64,000 bases of DNA. It comes from Negadavirga shengliensis. GTDB taxonomy: Bacteria > Bacteroidota > Bacteroidia > Cytophagales > Cyclobacteriaceae. Below are positions 34,881 to 43,835 of the stretch, piece after piece. The position numbers and the translations under genes are program-made. The notes under the pieces were generated by a model. That model saw only the letters and a program-made list of their open reading frames with translations, was not told the DNA's origin and did not search any database. Where the stretch lies: the NCBI RefSeq assembly GCF_042652345.1, contig NZ_JBHSJJ010000003.1, positions 509,895 through 573,894 on the forward strand. Reading direction: 5' to 3'. Positions within the stretch are counted from its first letter, which is position 1, and every line of letters begins with the position of its first letter.

Positions 34881-35973
34881 ATGATGTGCGAAAAAATCAA
34901 ACTGCTTTATAAAAGGTATTTATTGGAAAGTTCAGGGCCAAAAATAAAAAAACGGAAAGAAAATAATCCACGAAAACCCACTGTGAAATCCCAACTGATG
35001 GAGGAAGCGGCCATCAAAAAAGGGCTTAAAACAAAACGGATGGATTACCGGACCCTTTTGGTTGATCTGGATGGGAAAGGAAGCTGGATTGCATTTGAAC
35101 AAATGATGGGGCCCACTTCTTCCTGGGCAATGAAAAGATTTTGTTTCGACAAATCACTGGCCAGAGAAATGTTGAAAAACAACGGACTCAACGTGACAGA
35201 AAGCCAATTGTTTTTTTATTATCAGAGAGAGGAAGCTTTGGATTTTGCTGAAAAATTGGATTATTCCGTTGTCGTGAAGCCGCCCAACGGGGTAAAAGGA
35301 GACGGGGTGACGCTAGGTATAAAGAATCAAAAAGATTTTAAAAAAGCATTTTTTAAAGCCGCGGCCTATTCCCCGGGTACAGAGGGGGAAGTCCTGGTCG
35401 AAAATTTTTTTAAAGGATTTGATTATAGGGTGATTATGGTCGACGGTAAAGTTTTTTCTGTGCATCATAAAATGCCGGCGAATGTGACCGGTGACGGGAA
35501 GGCGACCATACAAGAACTGATAAAAAGAAAAAATAGCGAAAGGAATAAAATGACCTATTTAACAGGCAAAGATATACCCTTAACCATGGATAAATTAGAT
35601 GCTTTGGGCGAAAGCGGACTTACCTTAAAATTCCGTCCCTGCAGAAAATGAGCTGGTCATTTTAAGAAAGGAATCCTACATAGCCTTCGGGGGTGACTTT
35701 ATTGATATGACAGATCAATACCATCAAGCGTACGATGGGATTTTTAACCGGGCGATTTCTGCTATACCGGACTTAAAGTATGGAGGGATTGATGTAATAG
35801 CTGAGGATATAACATTGCCGCCATCCGAGTCCAATTATATCATCAGTGAAATAGAATTTTCCCCCGGCCCCTCTGCAAATTGGCCGACACAGGGAAGTCC
35901 AAAAAATATTGCAGAGCCTATTTTGGGATATTACCTCAAAAATAAAGGACAGTTTATTAACAATCGGTTATGA
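34881..35973 (+). pseudogene. ATP-grasp ligase (cyanophycin/glutathione-synthetase-like) split by a frameshift
   Basis: Frame one (34881-35651) encodes an ATP-grasp domain: DKSLAREMLKNNGLNVTES, YSVVVKPPNGVKGDGVTLG, GEVLVENFFKGFDYRVIMVD, then NVTGDGKATIQELIKRKN, as in CphA/GshF-type ligases. It stops shortly after SGLTLKFRPCRK. In the +1 frame from nt 35632 the family continues without a break: SVPAENELVILRKESYIAF, then MTDQYHQAYDGIFNRA and the metal-site end IISEIEFSPGPSANWP. One extra base at about 35630-35632 (AAAATTCC) explains it. Joined length would be ~364 residues. This may be a recent mutation or a sequencing error. It is the fourth ATP-grasp gene in a row and of a different branch from the three before it. 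Confidence 0.82.
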
Positions 35974-36081
35974 TGTTTTTTCCAAGAACTCGACTTATGT
36001 GTTTCAAAAAAGCAGGAGGTACAGGTAGCCATCTCCGATTTTAATTGATATTCTTATTCGGGTTTCTAAAATCTGACAATC

Positions 36082-37572
36082 ATGTGTATGATCCAAACAA
36101 GCAAACTTTTTGCCCACTCCGAGAGCCTTGGGGCATTTAGCCCTTATTATTATAAGGACCATTCAGGTAAATTTGTTTTTCGTGAATCCTTTGAGGAGAT
36201 AATAGCCCAATATCCGGAAAAACTTGAAATCGATATAAGTGCTTTACAATGTGTGTTAAGCAGAAAGTTTATCCTGGGAGACAAGACTATCGTCAATGGA
36301 ATTTACCGTTCGCCCTGGATGGGAAAACCTAACAGTGAGTTAAACCAATGGGAATTTCATCATTTGCCTGAACATAAAGAGGTTATTCGCAGTCAGGAGG
36401 AAATTGCGGCAACACTATTTGAGTTGTTGTGTGAGGAAGTCAAAGACGCTGTAGGGCCGGCGAAATCCGTGGGAATACTGCTTAGCGGGGGAATGGATAG
36501 CCGGGTAGTAGCTGGCGTTTTGGACCAATTGATAAAGGACAAAAAAATACCTGCGCTTAAAGTAGTGGCCTATACTTGGGGCAACGAAGATAGCAGAGAT
36601 GTTAATTATGCAAGAGCGATAGCAAAGAGATCAGGTTGGGATTGGAAACATTATGTAGTTGGCCCCGAAAAATTATGGAGAAATATTGTGCTGGCGGGAA
36701 AACGTGGATGTGAATTTTCCGGGTTGCACCTGCATGCCATGCCCGATATTGCGGTTGATGCGGTAGAAGATGTGGATATAATTTTAGCGGGAAGTTACGG
36801 GGATAGCGTTGGAAGAGCGGAATTTTCAGGTATGCATTTGACCAGCCTTAGGCCCATAGACTTTAGTGTGCGGAATTTTGCTCACTTAATCAGTAAATCT
36901 GGACAGACCAAAATAAAAAAATCCCTGCGGGATGAAGTTTCCCGTTATCGTAGACTATTCCCCCGAAAACATCTTTACCAAAAAAATGAGCTGGATTACC
37001 AGCTGCATTATATGAGAAGGATGCTCAATCCATGTATGGAGGTTATCCATGGAAAAGTACCTTTATATCAGGCTTTTACTTCGCCCAAGGTATTTGGATA
37101 TATTTGGTCCATGGATGCTTCCTGCAGAGGCGATGGATTGTACGAAGAAATCCTGAGAGGTCCTTTAAAGCATTTGGCTGATATTCCCTGGGCAAGGACC
37201 GGGTTAAAATATCCCGAAAAAAAAGGAACTCCAGACGGTTTTACTAAAAGACACCATGATTACGGCCATTTCCTGCAAAATGATCTGACCGGGTATATTC
37301 ATGAAACTGTCCAAAACCTCCATACAACAGCGATCAACCAGAAGCAAATTCAAGAGCTTTTTAAATTAACCAGAAAATATCAAGGGTTTAATTTTGATTA
37401 CTTGGAGGCACTGGCCGTTGCGGTCTCGTTTATTATTTTTTCCAATACATATGATGTCCTGGCCGGGCCAAATACCCATGACAACCTTATCTCCAGAATA
37501 ATTGACCCAGCCTATTTGACCGGGGAATATCATCTGAAACAAAAACTAAGGCAATTGCAAAAAGTCTTATAA
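36082..37572 (+). CDS. Asparagine-synthetase-like amidotransferase
   Basis: 496 residues. The C-terminal part (~110-496) is an asparagine synthase domain with PP-loop ILLSGGMDSRVVAGVL (~residues 133-148), then VVAYTWGNEDSRDVNYARAIA. It activates a carboxylate by adenylation. The N-terminal glutaminase domain is short: only its second half is recognisable (FSPYYYKDHSGKFVFRESFEE and TIVNGIYRSPWMG). The chain does begin Met-Cys, but the first ~80 residues of a normal class II glutaminase, which shape the Cys2 site, are missing. It may use free ammonia or another amine. By analogy with WbpS-type proteins in O-antigen loci it may amidate a uronic acid residue. Confidence 0.78.
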   Translation: MCMIQTSKLFAHSESLGAFSPYYYKDHSGKFVFRESFEEIIAQYPEKLEIDISALQCVLSRKFILGDKTIVNGIYRSPWMGKPNSELNQWEFHHLPEHKEVIRSQEEIAATLFELLCEEVKDAVGPAKSVGILLSGGMDSRVVAGVLDQLIKDKKIPALKVVAYTWGNEDSRDVNYARAIAKRSGWDWKHYVVGPEKLWRNIVLAGKRGCEFSGLHLHAMPDIAVDAVEDVDIILAGSYGDSVGRAEFSGMHLTSLRPIDFSVRNFAHLISKSGQTKIKKSLRDEVSRYRRLFPRKHLYQKNELDYQLHYMRRMLNPCMEVIHGKVPLYQAFTSPKVFGYIWSMDASCRGDGLYEEILRGPLKHLADIPWARTGLKYPEKKGTPDGFTKRHHDYGHFLQNDLTGYIHETVQNLHTTAINQKQIQELFKLTRKYQGFNFDYLEALAVAVSFIIFSNTYDVLAGPNTHDNLISRIIDPAYLTGEYHLKQKLRQLQKVL

Positions 37573-37641
37573 GCAAATAAGGGGATTTTATATCTATGTA
37601 TAGCCGGCTTTGAAAACAAACCACAGGTTTTAAAAGAAAGA

Positions 37642-38289
37642 TTGATCGTGATTATATCTTTGGAAAACAGATACATTTATATAGCCGTCCCAAAAACCGG
37701 GACCACTTCTGTACAGAAATTTTTATTGGCTAATGATAAAACGGCATGCAAAAACGCCATAACTATAGATGGGAAAAAGTACAGGTTCAAAGAACATATG
37801 ACCGCCCTGGAAATTAAAGAGGTGTTAGGGGAACATTATCCGAAATTCAAGACCATCGGCTTTATCCGGCATCCCTATGGCAGGATAGTTTCCAGTTATA
37901 ATTTTTACCGCCAAGGGGCGAAGGGATGGGCTTGGAAAGGAAGGGAAAAGCAACGGCCTTTGACCCAGAAAATCAAAATTCTCTTTGCCAGATATTGCCC
38001 GTTCTATCTTTGGAGTGTCTTATATCCTTATAAATCCAATATTGAATACTTTGTCAACGAAAAAAATGAAACAATCGTAGACAAAATCGGGTTATTTGAA
38101 AACCTCAAAGTAGACTTTTCGGAGTTTTTCCGGAATCTGGATATTGAAATTGACAAATTACCTCATACCAATAGATCGAACCATAAGGAAGAAGCCTCTT
38201 ATTTTAATAACCGTATGTTCCGATGGTTGATCAATATTAAAATAGCCAAAGATTACAGATTTTATCATCTCATACCCAATCAAAAGTGA
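37642..38289 (+). CDS. Sulfotransferase family protein
   Basis: 215 residues from a TTG at 37642; a GTG at 37648 is an equally plausible start. Contains the PAPS 5'-phosphosulfate loop IAVPKTGTTSVQKFLL and the 3'-phosphate motif FIRHPYGRIVSSYNFY, with the Arg and Ser of the fold. Family: Sulfotransfer_2-like carbohydrate sulfotransferases. This is the second intact sulfotransferase of the locus. It lies 18 kb from the PAPS cassette but within the same + strand gene series. Confidence 0.82.
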   Translation: MIVIISLENRYIYIAVPKTGTTSVQKFLLANDKTACKNAITIDGKKYRFKEHMTALEIKEVLGEHYPKFKTIGFIRHPYGRIVSSYNFYRQGAKGWAWKGREKQRPLTQKIKILFARYCPFYLWSVLYPYKSNIEYFVNEKNETIVDKIGLFENLKVDFSEFFRNLDIEIDKLPHTNRSNHKEEASYFNNRMFRWLINIKIAKDYRFYHLIPNQK

Positions 38290-38321
38290 TCAGGTTGGCA
38301 TTCCGGGATTAATGGAAGCAC

Positions 38322-39404
38322 ATGCAGTCATTTAAAATCACCTGTATCATCCATTCCTTGGGAATAGGAGGTATGGAGCGGGTGATGGCGGTTTTGTTGA
38401 GGCACTTTGGCCGTGAGGAGGATTTGAAGGTGGATTTGATCCTTATTGGCAAGAAGAGAGAGGTGGCGTTTGCCCTTCCGGATTCCATAAGGATTCACCG
38501 CCCTGCTTTTAAATTTGAAGCGTATGGCCGTTCGCGTGCGACCCTTAAAACCATGTATTTTCTCAGGAAGAAGGTCCGGGACATAAAGCCGGATACGGTG
38601 TTGAGCTTTGGGGAAATGTGGAACAACCTGGTCCTGTTGTCGTTAGCGGGTTTACCTTATCCGGTGTTTATCTCTGACCGGAGCCAGCCCAACAAGCATT
38701 TGGGCAGGTTCCATAATTTTTTACGCGACAGGTTGTACCCTGGCGCAAAAGGATATATCGCCCAGACCCAACAAGCTGCGCGGATTGCCAGGGATCAAAA
38801 ATGGAACAGGAATATCAAAGTAATAGGAAATCCGGTCAGAAATATCAAAAAGTCAGCCTTTCAGCAAAGGGAGAAAATCGTCGTATCGGTGGGCCGGTTG
38901 ATCGCCACCAAGCACTTTGACGCGTTGATCCGGATGTTTGTGGAAATAGATGAACCAGGATGGCAACTTATTATCCTCGGAGGAAACGCCAAAAACAAGG
39001 ATTTACTGTCTGAACTGAACCAATTGGTGAAAACGCTGGGAGCAGAAAGCAAGGTTCATTTAGCAGGAGAAGTGAAAAATGTGGAAGCCTATTTAAACAG
39101 GGCTTCAGTTTTCGCGTTTGCCTCCAGTTCCGAGGGCTTTCCCAATGCCATTGCCGAAGCGCTGTCGGCGGGATTGCCTGTGGTCGCTTATGATTGTGTG
39201 GCTGGCCCTTCGGATCTGATTGAGGATGGTGAAAACGGGTTTTTGGTCAAGACACATGACCAGCATGATTTTAAAGCCAAACTCCAAACGTTGATGCGCG
39301 ACAATGGTTTAAGGGAAAAATTTTCCAAACGGACAGGTTTGAAATTACACCCTCTAACGGCAGACCGGATTGCAGCAGATTTCTTGACTTTCATTACCTC
39401 TTGA
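38322..39404 (+). CDS. Glycosyltransferase, GT4 type
   Basis: 360 residues. N-terminal GT-B acceptor motif HSLGIGGMERVMAVLLRHF, then PDTVLSFGEMWNNLVLL. C-terminal donor site: VVSVGRLIATKHFDALIRMF, WQLIILGGNAKNKDLLSELN and the EX7E motif SSSEGFPNAIAEALSAGLPV followed by AGPSDLIEDGENGFLV. This pattern is closest to capsular galactosyl- or N-acetylgalactosaminyl-transferases. The sugar is not determined. Stop overlaps the next start by one base (TGATG). Confidence 0.92.
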   Translation: MQSFKITCIIHSLGIGGMERVMAVLLRHFGREEDLKVDLILIGKKREVAFALPDSIRIHRPAFKFEAYGRSRATLKTMYFLRKKVRDIKPDTVLSFGEMWNNLVLLSLAGLPYPVFISDRSQPNKHLGRFHNFLRDRLYPGAKGYIAQTQQAARIARDQKWNRNIKVIGNPVRNIKKSAFQQREKIVVSVGRLIATKHFDALIRMFVEIDEPGWQLIILGGNAKNKDLLSELNQLVKTLGAESKVHLAGEVKNVEAYLNRASVFAFASSSEGFPNAIAEALSAGLPVVAYDCVAGPSDLIEDGENGFLVKTHDQHDFKAKLQTLMRDNGLREKFSKRTGLKLHPLTADRIAADFLTFITS

Positions 39405-40546
39405 TGCGATTACTGATCAATACAGCGACAACTTTTAAGGGTGGTGGCGTACAGGTGGCCTTGTCTTTTATTCATGAGTGCGTACGGTTCCCTGAAAATG
39501 AATATCACGTTGTCCTTGGGGAAAATATTGCTGAAGTAGTAAACGAGGAAATGTTTCCGGGCAACTTCACCTTTTACTCCATAGGTTACAGGCCTGCACA
39601 AAGGGTCTTTTCTTTAAAGGACCAGGCTGTTTTTTTTAAGACATTGGAACAAAAGGTGCAGCCGGACTTTGTATTTACCACTTCGGGTCCGGCTTATTGG
39701 CGCCCAAACGTGCCCCACTTGATGGGTTTCAATCTGCCCCATTATTTGTACAAGGATTCGCCTTTTTTTGGATTATTGCCCCCCATGCAAAAACTAAAAT
39801 GGTGGCTAAAGGGTAGCGTGATAAGGCATTTTACCCGAAAAGATGCAGATGCTTACGTGGTGCAGACGGATGATGTGAACCAACGCCTGCGAAAGTGGAT
39901 CCGTTCGGAGGAGGTTTATACCATTTCCAATACATATGGTTCCCAGTATGACCTGGAACCGGAAGAAAGGGAAGTTCTCCCCAAAAAAGCAGCCGGGGAA
40001 TTCCGGTTTTTAATTTTGTCAGGGTATTACCGGCACAAACACCTTGAAATCCTCAACCCCGTCATTGAAGGGCTGCAAGCTGCTGGAATAGATGCCATCC
40101 AATTTGTGATGACTTTGCCCGAAGAGGACTTTCATAGGACCATCAAAAAAGCAAACCGTCAACAGGTGCTCAATATAGGTCCCCAGCCTCCCCAAAAAGG
40201 ACCGGATTTGTATAAGGCCTGTGATGCCGTCTTTTTGCCCACTTTGTTGGAATGCTTTTCGGCAACCTATGCGGAAGCCATGAAAATGGGTTTGCCCATT
40301 GTTACCACGGATTTGGGTTTTGCCCATACGGTTTGTGGGGATGCGGCTTTGTATTATTCGCCACTGGAAGCCAAGGATGCGGTGACCAAAATCAGACGGC
40401 TTTATGAACAGCCTAAAATATACAAGAAGTTGGTTGAAGCAGGTAAGCTGGAAATGAAAAAATTCAACTCTGCCAGGGAAAGGGCGGAAAAATACCTGGC
40501 GCTGGGCGCTCAACTTATTCAAAATTCAAATAAGTGGATAAAATAA
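39404..40546 (+). CDS. Glycosyltransferase, GT4 type
   Basis: 380 residues from the ATG at 39404. Start RLLINTATTFKGGGVQVALSF has the glycine-rich acceptor loop of GT-B enzymes. FRFLILSGYYRHKHLEILNP replaces the usual SVGRL strand, and PTLLECFSATYAEAMKMGLPIV carries the EX7E-like motif. Translationally coupled on both sides: 1-nt overlap with the previous gene and 13-nt overlap with the next one, which suggests a fixed order in the operon. Confidence 0.86.
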   Translation: MRLLINTATTFKGGGVQVALSFIHECVRFPENEYHVVLGENIAEVVNEEMFPGNFTFYSIGYRPAQRVFSLKDQAVFFKTLEQKVQPDFVFTTSGPAYWRPNVPHLMGFNLPHYLYKDSPFFGLLPPMQKLKWWLKGSVIRHFTRKDADAYVVQTDDVNQRLRKWIRSEEVYTISNTYGSQYDLEPEEREVLPKKAAGEFRFLILSGYYRHKHLEILNPVIEGLQAAGIDAIQFVMTLPEEDFHRTIKKANRQQVLNIGPQPPQKGPDLYKACDAVFLPTLLECFSATYAEAMKMGLPIVTTDLGFAHTVCGDAALYYSPLEAKDAVTKIRRLYEQPKIYKKLVEAGKLEMKKFNSARERAEKYLALGAQLIQNSNKWIK

Positions 40547-41736
40547 AAGACAGGAAAATCGTCGTTATCAATCAGGCTACAAATTACTTAACCATAGGGT
40601 TTTGTAATTCATTCTACGAGAGGTTTGGCAGCGTTTCGCTGATCACAGGGAGTATTCATGTTCAGGGAGAACAATTGAATCCGGCCATAACAGTTACTAA
40701 AATCAATAAATGGGTTGAGCGGCCCTCTTGGAAAAAAATGTTTTCTTTTCTAAGAGCCATGCTCTCTATGTGGGTTTTGTTGCTGACGAGATACAGAAAA
40801 CACGAAGTATTTTTTGTTTCCCTTCCGCCTATGGCTTATTTGCTCAATCTGGTACTGCCCAACCGGTTCAGCATGGTGATATGGGACGTGTATCCGGATG
40901 TCTTTAAAATCACCGGAATGCGGGAAAACCATGCGGTATACAAACTTTGGTCCCGGCTAAACCGTCGGTCGTTTCGAAAGGCTTATCGCGTTTTTACCAT
41001 TAGCGATCGGATGGCAGATTTGCTGCAACAATATGTCGACCGCGCTAAAATAATTGTCCAGCCCATCTGGTCGATTTTTCAAGAGAATGAAAAGGTTATA
41101 AAAGAAGAAAATCCATTTGTTCAGATTCATTCCCTGGATACGTATTTTGTTGTTCAATATTCCGGAAATATAGGATTGACCCATAAGGTGGAAGTTTTGG
41201 TGGATCTGGCGGAAAAGATGCGGGAGTACGATCATATCCTTTTTCAAATCATAGGCAGAGGACCAAGAAAGCCTGTATTGGAAAAGTTGGTTTCCGAAAA
41301 AAGCCTTCCGAATTGTCAATTTTTGCCTTTTCAGACTGATGAAATGTTTCCCTTCTCTTTAAGCGCTGCGGATTTAGGAGTGGTGATTTTGGATGAGAAG
41401 ACCAGCAGGGGCAGTGTCCCCAGTAAATCGTATAATTTAATGAGTTATGGTATTCCTTCCTTATATATTGCCTCAGAAGATAGCCAGTTAAAGGTCTATG
41501 CAGATAAGTACAACCATGCCCGTTGTTACAGTGAGCAGCAGTTGGATGAAGCGGCGGAATTTATTTTAAACCTGAGCGAAAGCAAAGCGCTTCAAAAAGA
41601 GATGGCCCTTGCGGCAGAGAGGGCCTCTTTGGATTTCAGAAGAAACAATGCGCATAAATTTGTTGAAAAATATTTGAATGAACATCCCATAATCCATACT
41701 GAGGAAAGTGTTGAATATCAAGCAAAAAATTTTTGA
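40534..41736 (+). CDS. Glycosyltransferase, WcaI/GT4-like
   Basis: 400 residues from a GTG at 40534 inside the end of the previous gene. GT-B fold with VFFVSLPPMAYLLNLVLP, SMVIWDVYPDVFKITGM and FRKAYRVFTISDRMADLLQQ in the first domain. The second domain has VVQYSGNIGLTHKVEVLVDL, ILFQIIGRGPRKPVLEKL and DLGVVILDEKTSRGSVPSKS. The last motif is typical of the WcaI-like branch, in which an SVPSK segment occupies the place of EX7E. Its stop overlaps the next gene by 29 nt. Confidence 0.85.
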   Translation: MDKIKDRKIVVINQATNYLTIGFCNSFYERFGSVSLITGSIHVQGEQLNPAITVTKINKWVERPSWKKMFSFLRAMLSMWVLLLTRYRKHEVFFVSLPPMAYLLNLVLPNRFSMVIWDVYPDVFKITGMRENHAVYKLWSRLNRRSFRKAYRVFTISDRMADLLQQYVDRAKIIVQPIWSIFQENEKVIKEENPFVQIHSLDTYFVVQYSGNIGLTHKVEVLVDLAEKMREYDHILFQIIGRGPRKPVLEKLVSEKSLPNCQFLPFQTDEMFPFSLSAADLGVVILDEKTSRGSVPSKSYNLMSYGIPSLYIASEDSQLKVYADKYNHARCYSEQQLDEAAEFILNLSESKALQKEMALAAERASLDFRRNNAHKFVEKYLNEHPIIHTEESVEYQAKNF

Positions 41737-42838
41737 CAATCTTAAAAACATTCCCGGTTGGCGGACAGACCGTAAACTGGTGGCATTTGCGGTGGACGAT
41801 TATGGCAATGTGCGGCTGAACTCAAGAGCGGCATACGAGACAGTGAATAAGGCTCATCAGGTTAAAGGCAACCGCTTTGATCAATATGATACGTTAGAGA
41901 CAAGGGAAGACTTGGAAGGATTGTACGAGGTGCTGGCGAGTGCCCGGGATGGGCGTGATCATCACGCGGTTTTTACACCTTATGCACTTCCCTGTAATAT
42001 CGATTTCGAGAAAATGGGGGAAAGTGATTATTGCGATTACCATTATGAACTGCTTCCCCAGACGTATGAGAAATTGGAAGCGCAGCAACCGGGAGCTTAT
42101 AGCGGTACGTGGGCATTGTGGAAGGAGGGAATACGGAAAGGGTTGATGCAGCCTCAATTTCATGGTAGGGAACATTTTAATTTAAAAGTTTTCGAGGAAA
42201 AATTGGCGTGCAAAGATCCCGTATTGATGGCTTCTTTGGAAAACCGCTCTTTAATCGGACTGGGTAAAACAAACTATCCGTCGATCAATTGGACGGCAGC
42301 GTTTTCTTTTTGGGATGCTGAAAGGGATACGGAGAGGTTCCCGGAAATTTTGCGAAGGGGTGTAGATGCCTTTGAAAGAGTATATGGCTACAGGGCTGTG
42401 GCTTTTACGCCTCCAGCCCAGCAGTTTCCGGAGTCTATGGAGAAGGACTTAACGGTATATGGGATTCAGGCATTGGATAAGCCCTTTTTTCAGCGCAGGC
42501 ATATGGGGATGGGGAGGTACAAAAAACGACTGGCCTATGCGGGATACAAACCGGAAAATGGTCTGGTTCATCTGGTACGCAATGTGGTTTTTGAACCCAC
42601 CCATGGCGGTTTCGACCATGTGGCAAAGGCGATACAGCAGATTGGGGCGGCGTTTAGATGGAATAGGCCCGCCCTTATATCTTCCCACCGGGTAAATTTC
42701 TGTGGACATATTGATCCGAAAAACAGAGCAAAAGGCCTGGGGGATCTTAAAAGTTTGCTGGACGCAGTTGTTAAAAAATGGCCGGAGGTGGAGTTCGTGT
42801 CGGTGTCGGAATTGGTGAAGATGATGGCACGCAGGTGA
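41708..42838 (+). CDS. Polysaccharide deacetylase-like protein, paralogue B
   Basis: 376 residues from a GTG at 41708. Same family as 30396-31535: IPGWRTDRKLVAFAVDDYGNV matches GWKTGRKIVVFESDDWGSI, QFHGREHFNLKVFEEKL matches YHGREHLNVSKFMKAL, and AFRWNRPALISSHRVNFCGH with ID matches AFLWKKPAIITSHRLNYIGY. Acidic pair and His residues at the presumed metal site are kept in both. Overlaps the previous glycosyltransferase by 29 nt. Its stop codon lies exactly where the 99-bp repeat array begins, so its last few residues may be repeat-derived. Confidence 0.65.
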   Translation: MLNIKQKIFDNLKNIPGWRTDRKLVAFAVDDYGNVRLNSRAAYETVNKAHQVKGNRFDQYDTLETREDLEGLYEVLASARDGRDHHAVFTPYALPCNIDFEKMGESDYCDYHYELLPQTYEKLEAQQPGAYSGTWALWKEGIRKGLMQPQFHGREHFNLKVFEEKLACKDPVLMASLENRSLIGLGKTNYPSINWTAAFSFWDAERDTERFPEILRRGVDAFERVYGYRAVAFTPPAQQFPESMEKDLTVYGIQALDKPFFQRRHMGMGRYKKRLAYAGYKPENGLVHLVRNVVFEPTHGGFDHVAKAIQQIGAAFRWNRPALISSHRVNFCGHIDPKNRAKGLGDLKSLLDAVVKKWPEVEFVSVSELVKMMARR

Positions 42839-43320
42839 CGCGGATTGAGCGGATTTCCGCGGATAGAATATTTAAAAAAATCAGTGCAAATCCGCCGCAC
42901 CCGCGATTATCCGCGTTCCAATGGATAGACCACAAGTGCCACAGATTTAGCGGATTACCGCGGATAGGACATAAAAAAATCAGTGCAGATCCGCCGCACC
43001 CGCGATTATCCGCGTTCCAATGGATAGCCCACAAGTGCCACAGATTTAGCGGATTACCGCGGATAGGACATAAAAAAATCAGTGCAGATCCGCCGCACCC
43101 GCGATTATCCGCGTTCCAATGGATAGACCACAAGTGCCACGGATTTAGGGGATTACCGCGGATAGGACATAAAAAAATCAGTGCAGATCCGCTGCACCCG
43201 CGTTTATCAGCGTTCCAATGGATAGACCACAAGTGCCACGGATTTAGCGGATTACCGCGGATAGGACATAAAAAAATCAGTGCAGATCCGCTGCATCTGT
43301 GTAAATCAGCGTTCCTTAAC
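42839..43320 (+). repeat. 99-bp tandem repeat array, upstream block (5 units)
   Basis: GGACATAAAAAAATCAG recurs at 42967, 43066, 43165 and 43264, exactly 99 bp apart, with a diverged first unit at ~42865. Units contain CCGCGGATA and, ~50 bp on, TATCCGCG, which can pair as a stem. Because 99 is divisible by three, repeat-encoded open frames of 150-185 codons appear on both strands. These are not genes. The family resembles the GCGGATxxxCGCGGAT-type repeats often found around GxxExxY genes. Confidence 0.95.
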
Positions 43321-43418
43321 AGACCCGGCAGTTAACCCGGATATTCTTAGAAATAAGCAAATATGGTTTTTTGAAGATAAATGATTATCATTAGAGAGAT
43401 TTAACCAATTTTTTATGC

Positions 43419-43835
43419 ATGGAAAACTTAAAATATCAAAACATTACGGAGGCTGTTATTCGGTCGTTTTATAAAGTATATAATACCCTTGGGTATGGTT
43501 TTTTGGAAAAGGTATATGAGAATTCGCTTTTTTATGAATTGGCTAAAAAGGGATTTTTGGTGGAGAAGCAAAAGCGGATCAGGGTGTTTTATGACGAGAC
43601 GCCGGTAGGTAATTATTTTGCGGATCTGATTGTCGAGGATAAAGTGATCATTGAAGTTAAAGCCGCCGAAAGCCTCGTTCCAGAACATGGATACCAACTG
43701 ATTAATTATTTAAAGGCCACGGAAATGGAAGTAGGCCTGCTGGTCAATTTCGGTAAAAATCCTCAGTTTGTAAGGAAGGTATTTTCGAATAAGGGGAACG
43801 CGGATGCCACGGATTATGCGGATTACCGCGGATAG
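43419..43835 (+). CDS. GxxExxY protein (PD-(D/E)XK nuclease fold) embedded in repeats
   Basis: 138 residues. The name-giving motif GFLEKVY is at residues 27-33. The catalytic core of a PD-(D/E)XK fold is visible as Asp69 in NYFADLIVEDKV and Glu79-x-Lys81 in VIIEVKAAESL. Family members are normally ~125 residues. Here the last ~12 residues (NADATDYADYRG) are encoded by the first unit of the downstream repeat array, and the stop TAG belongs to that repeat. Repeat arrays of the same sequence and orientation flank the gene on both sides, and no other gene is inside the island. Function of the family is not established; a nuclease role is inferred from the fold. Confidence 0.88.
   Translation: MENLKYQNITEAVIRSFYKVYNTLGYGFLEKVYENSLFYELAKKGFLVEKQKRIRVFYDETPVGNYFADLIVEDKVIIEVKAAESLVPEHGYQLINYLKATEMEVGLLVNFGKNPQFVRKVFSNKGNADATDYADYRG

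Noticed and set aside
42771..43335. Open frames of 150-185 codons on both strands in the 99-bp array
   Set aside because: The period is a multiple of three, so stop-free frames persist on both strands. The translations are pure 33-residue repeats.
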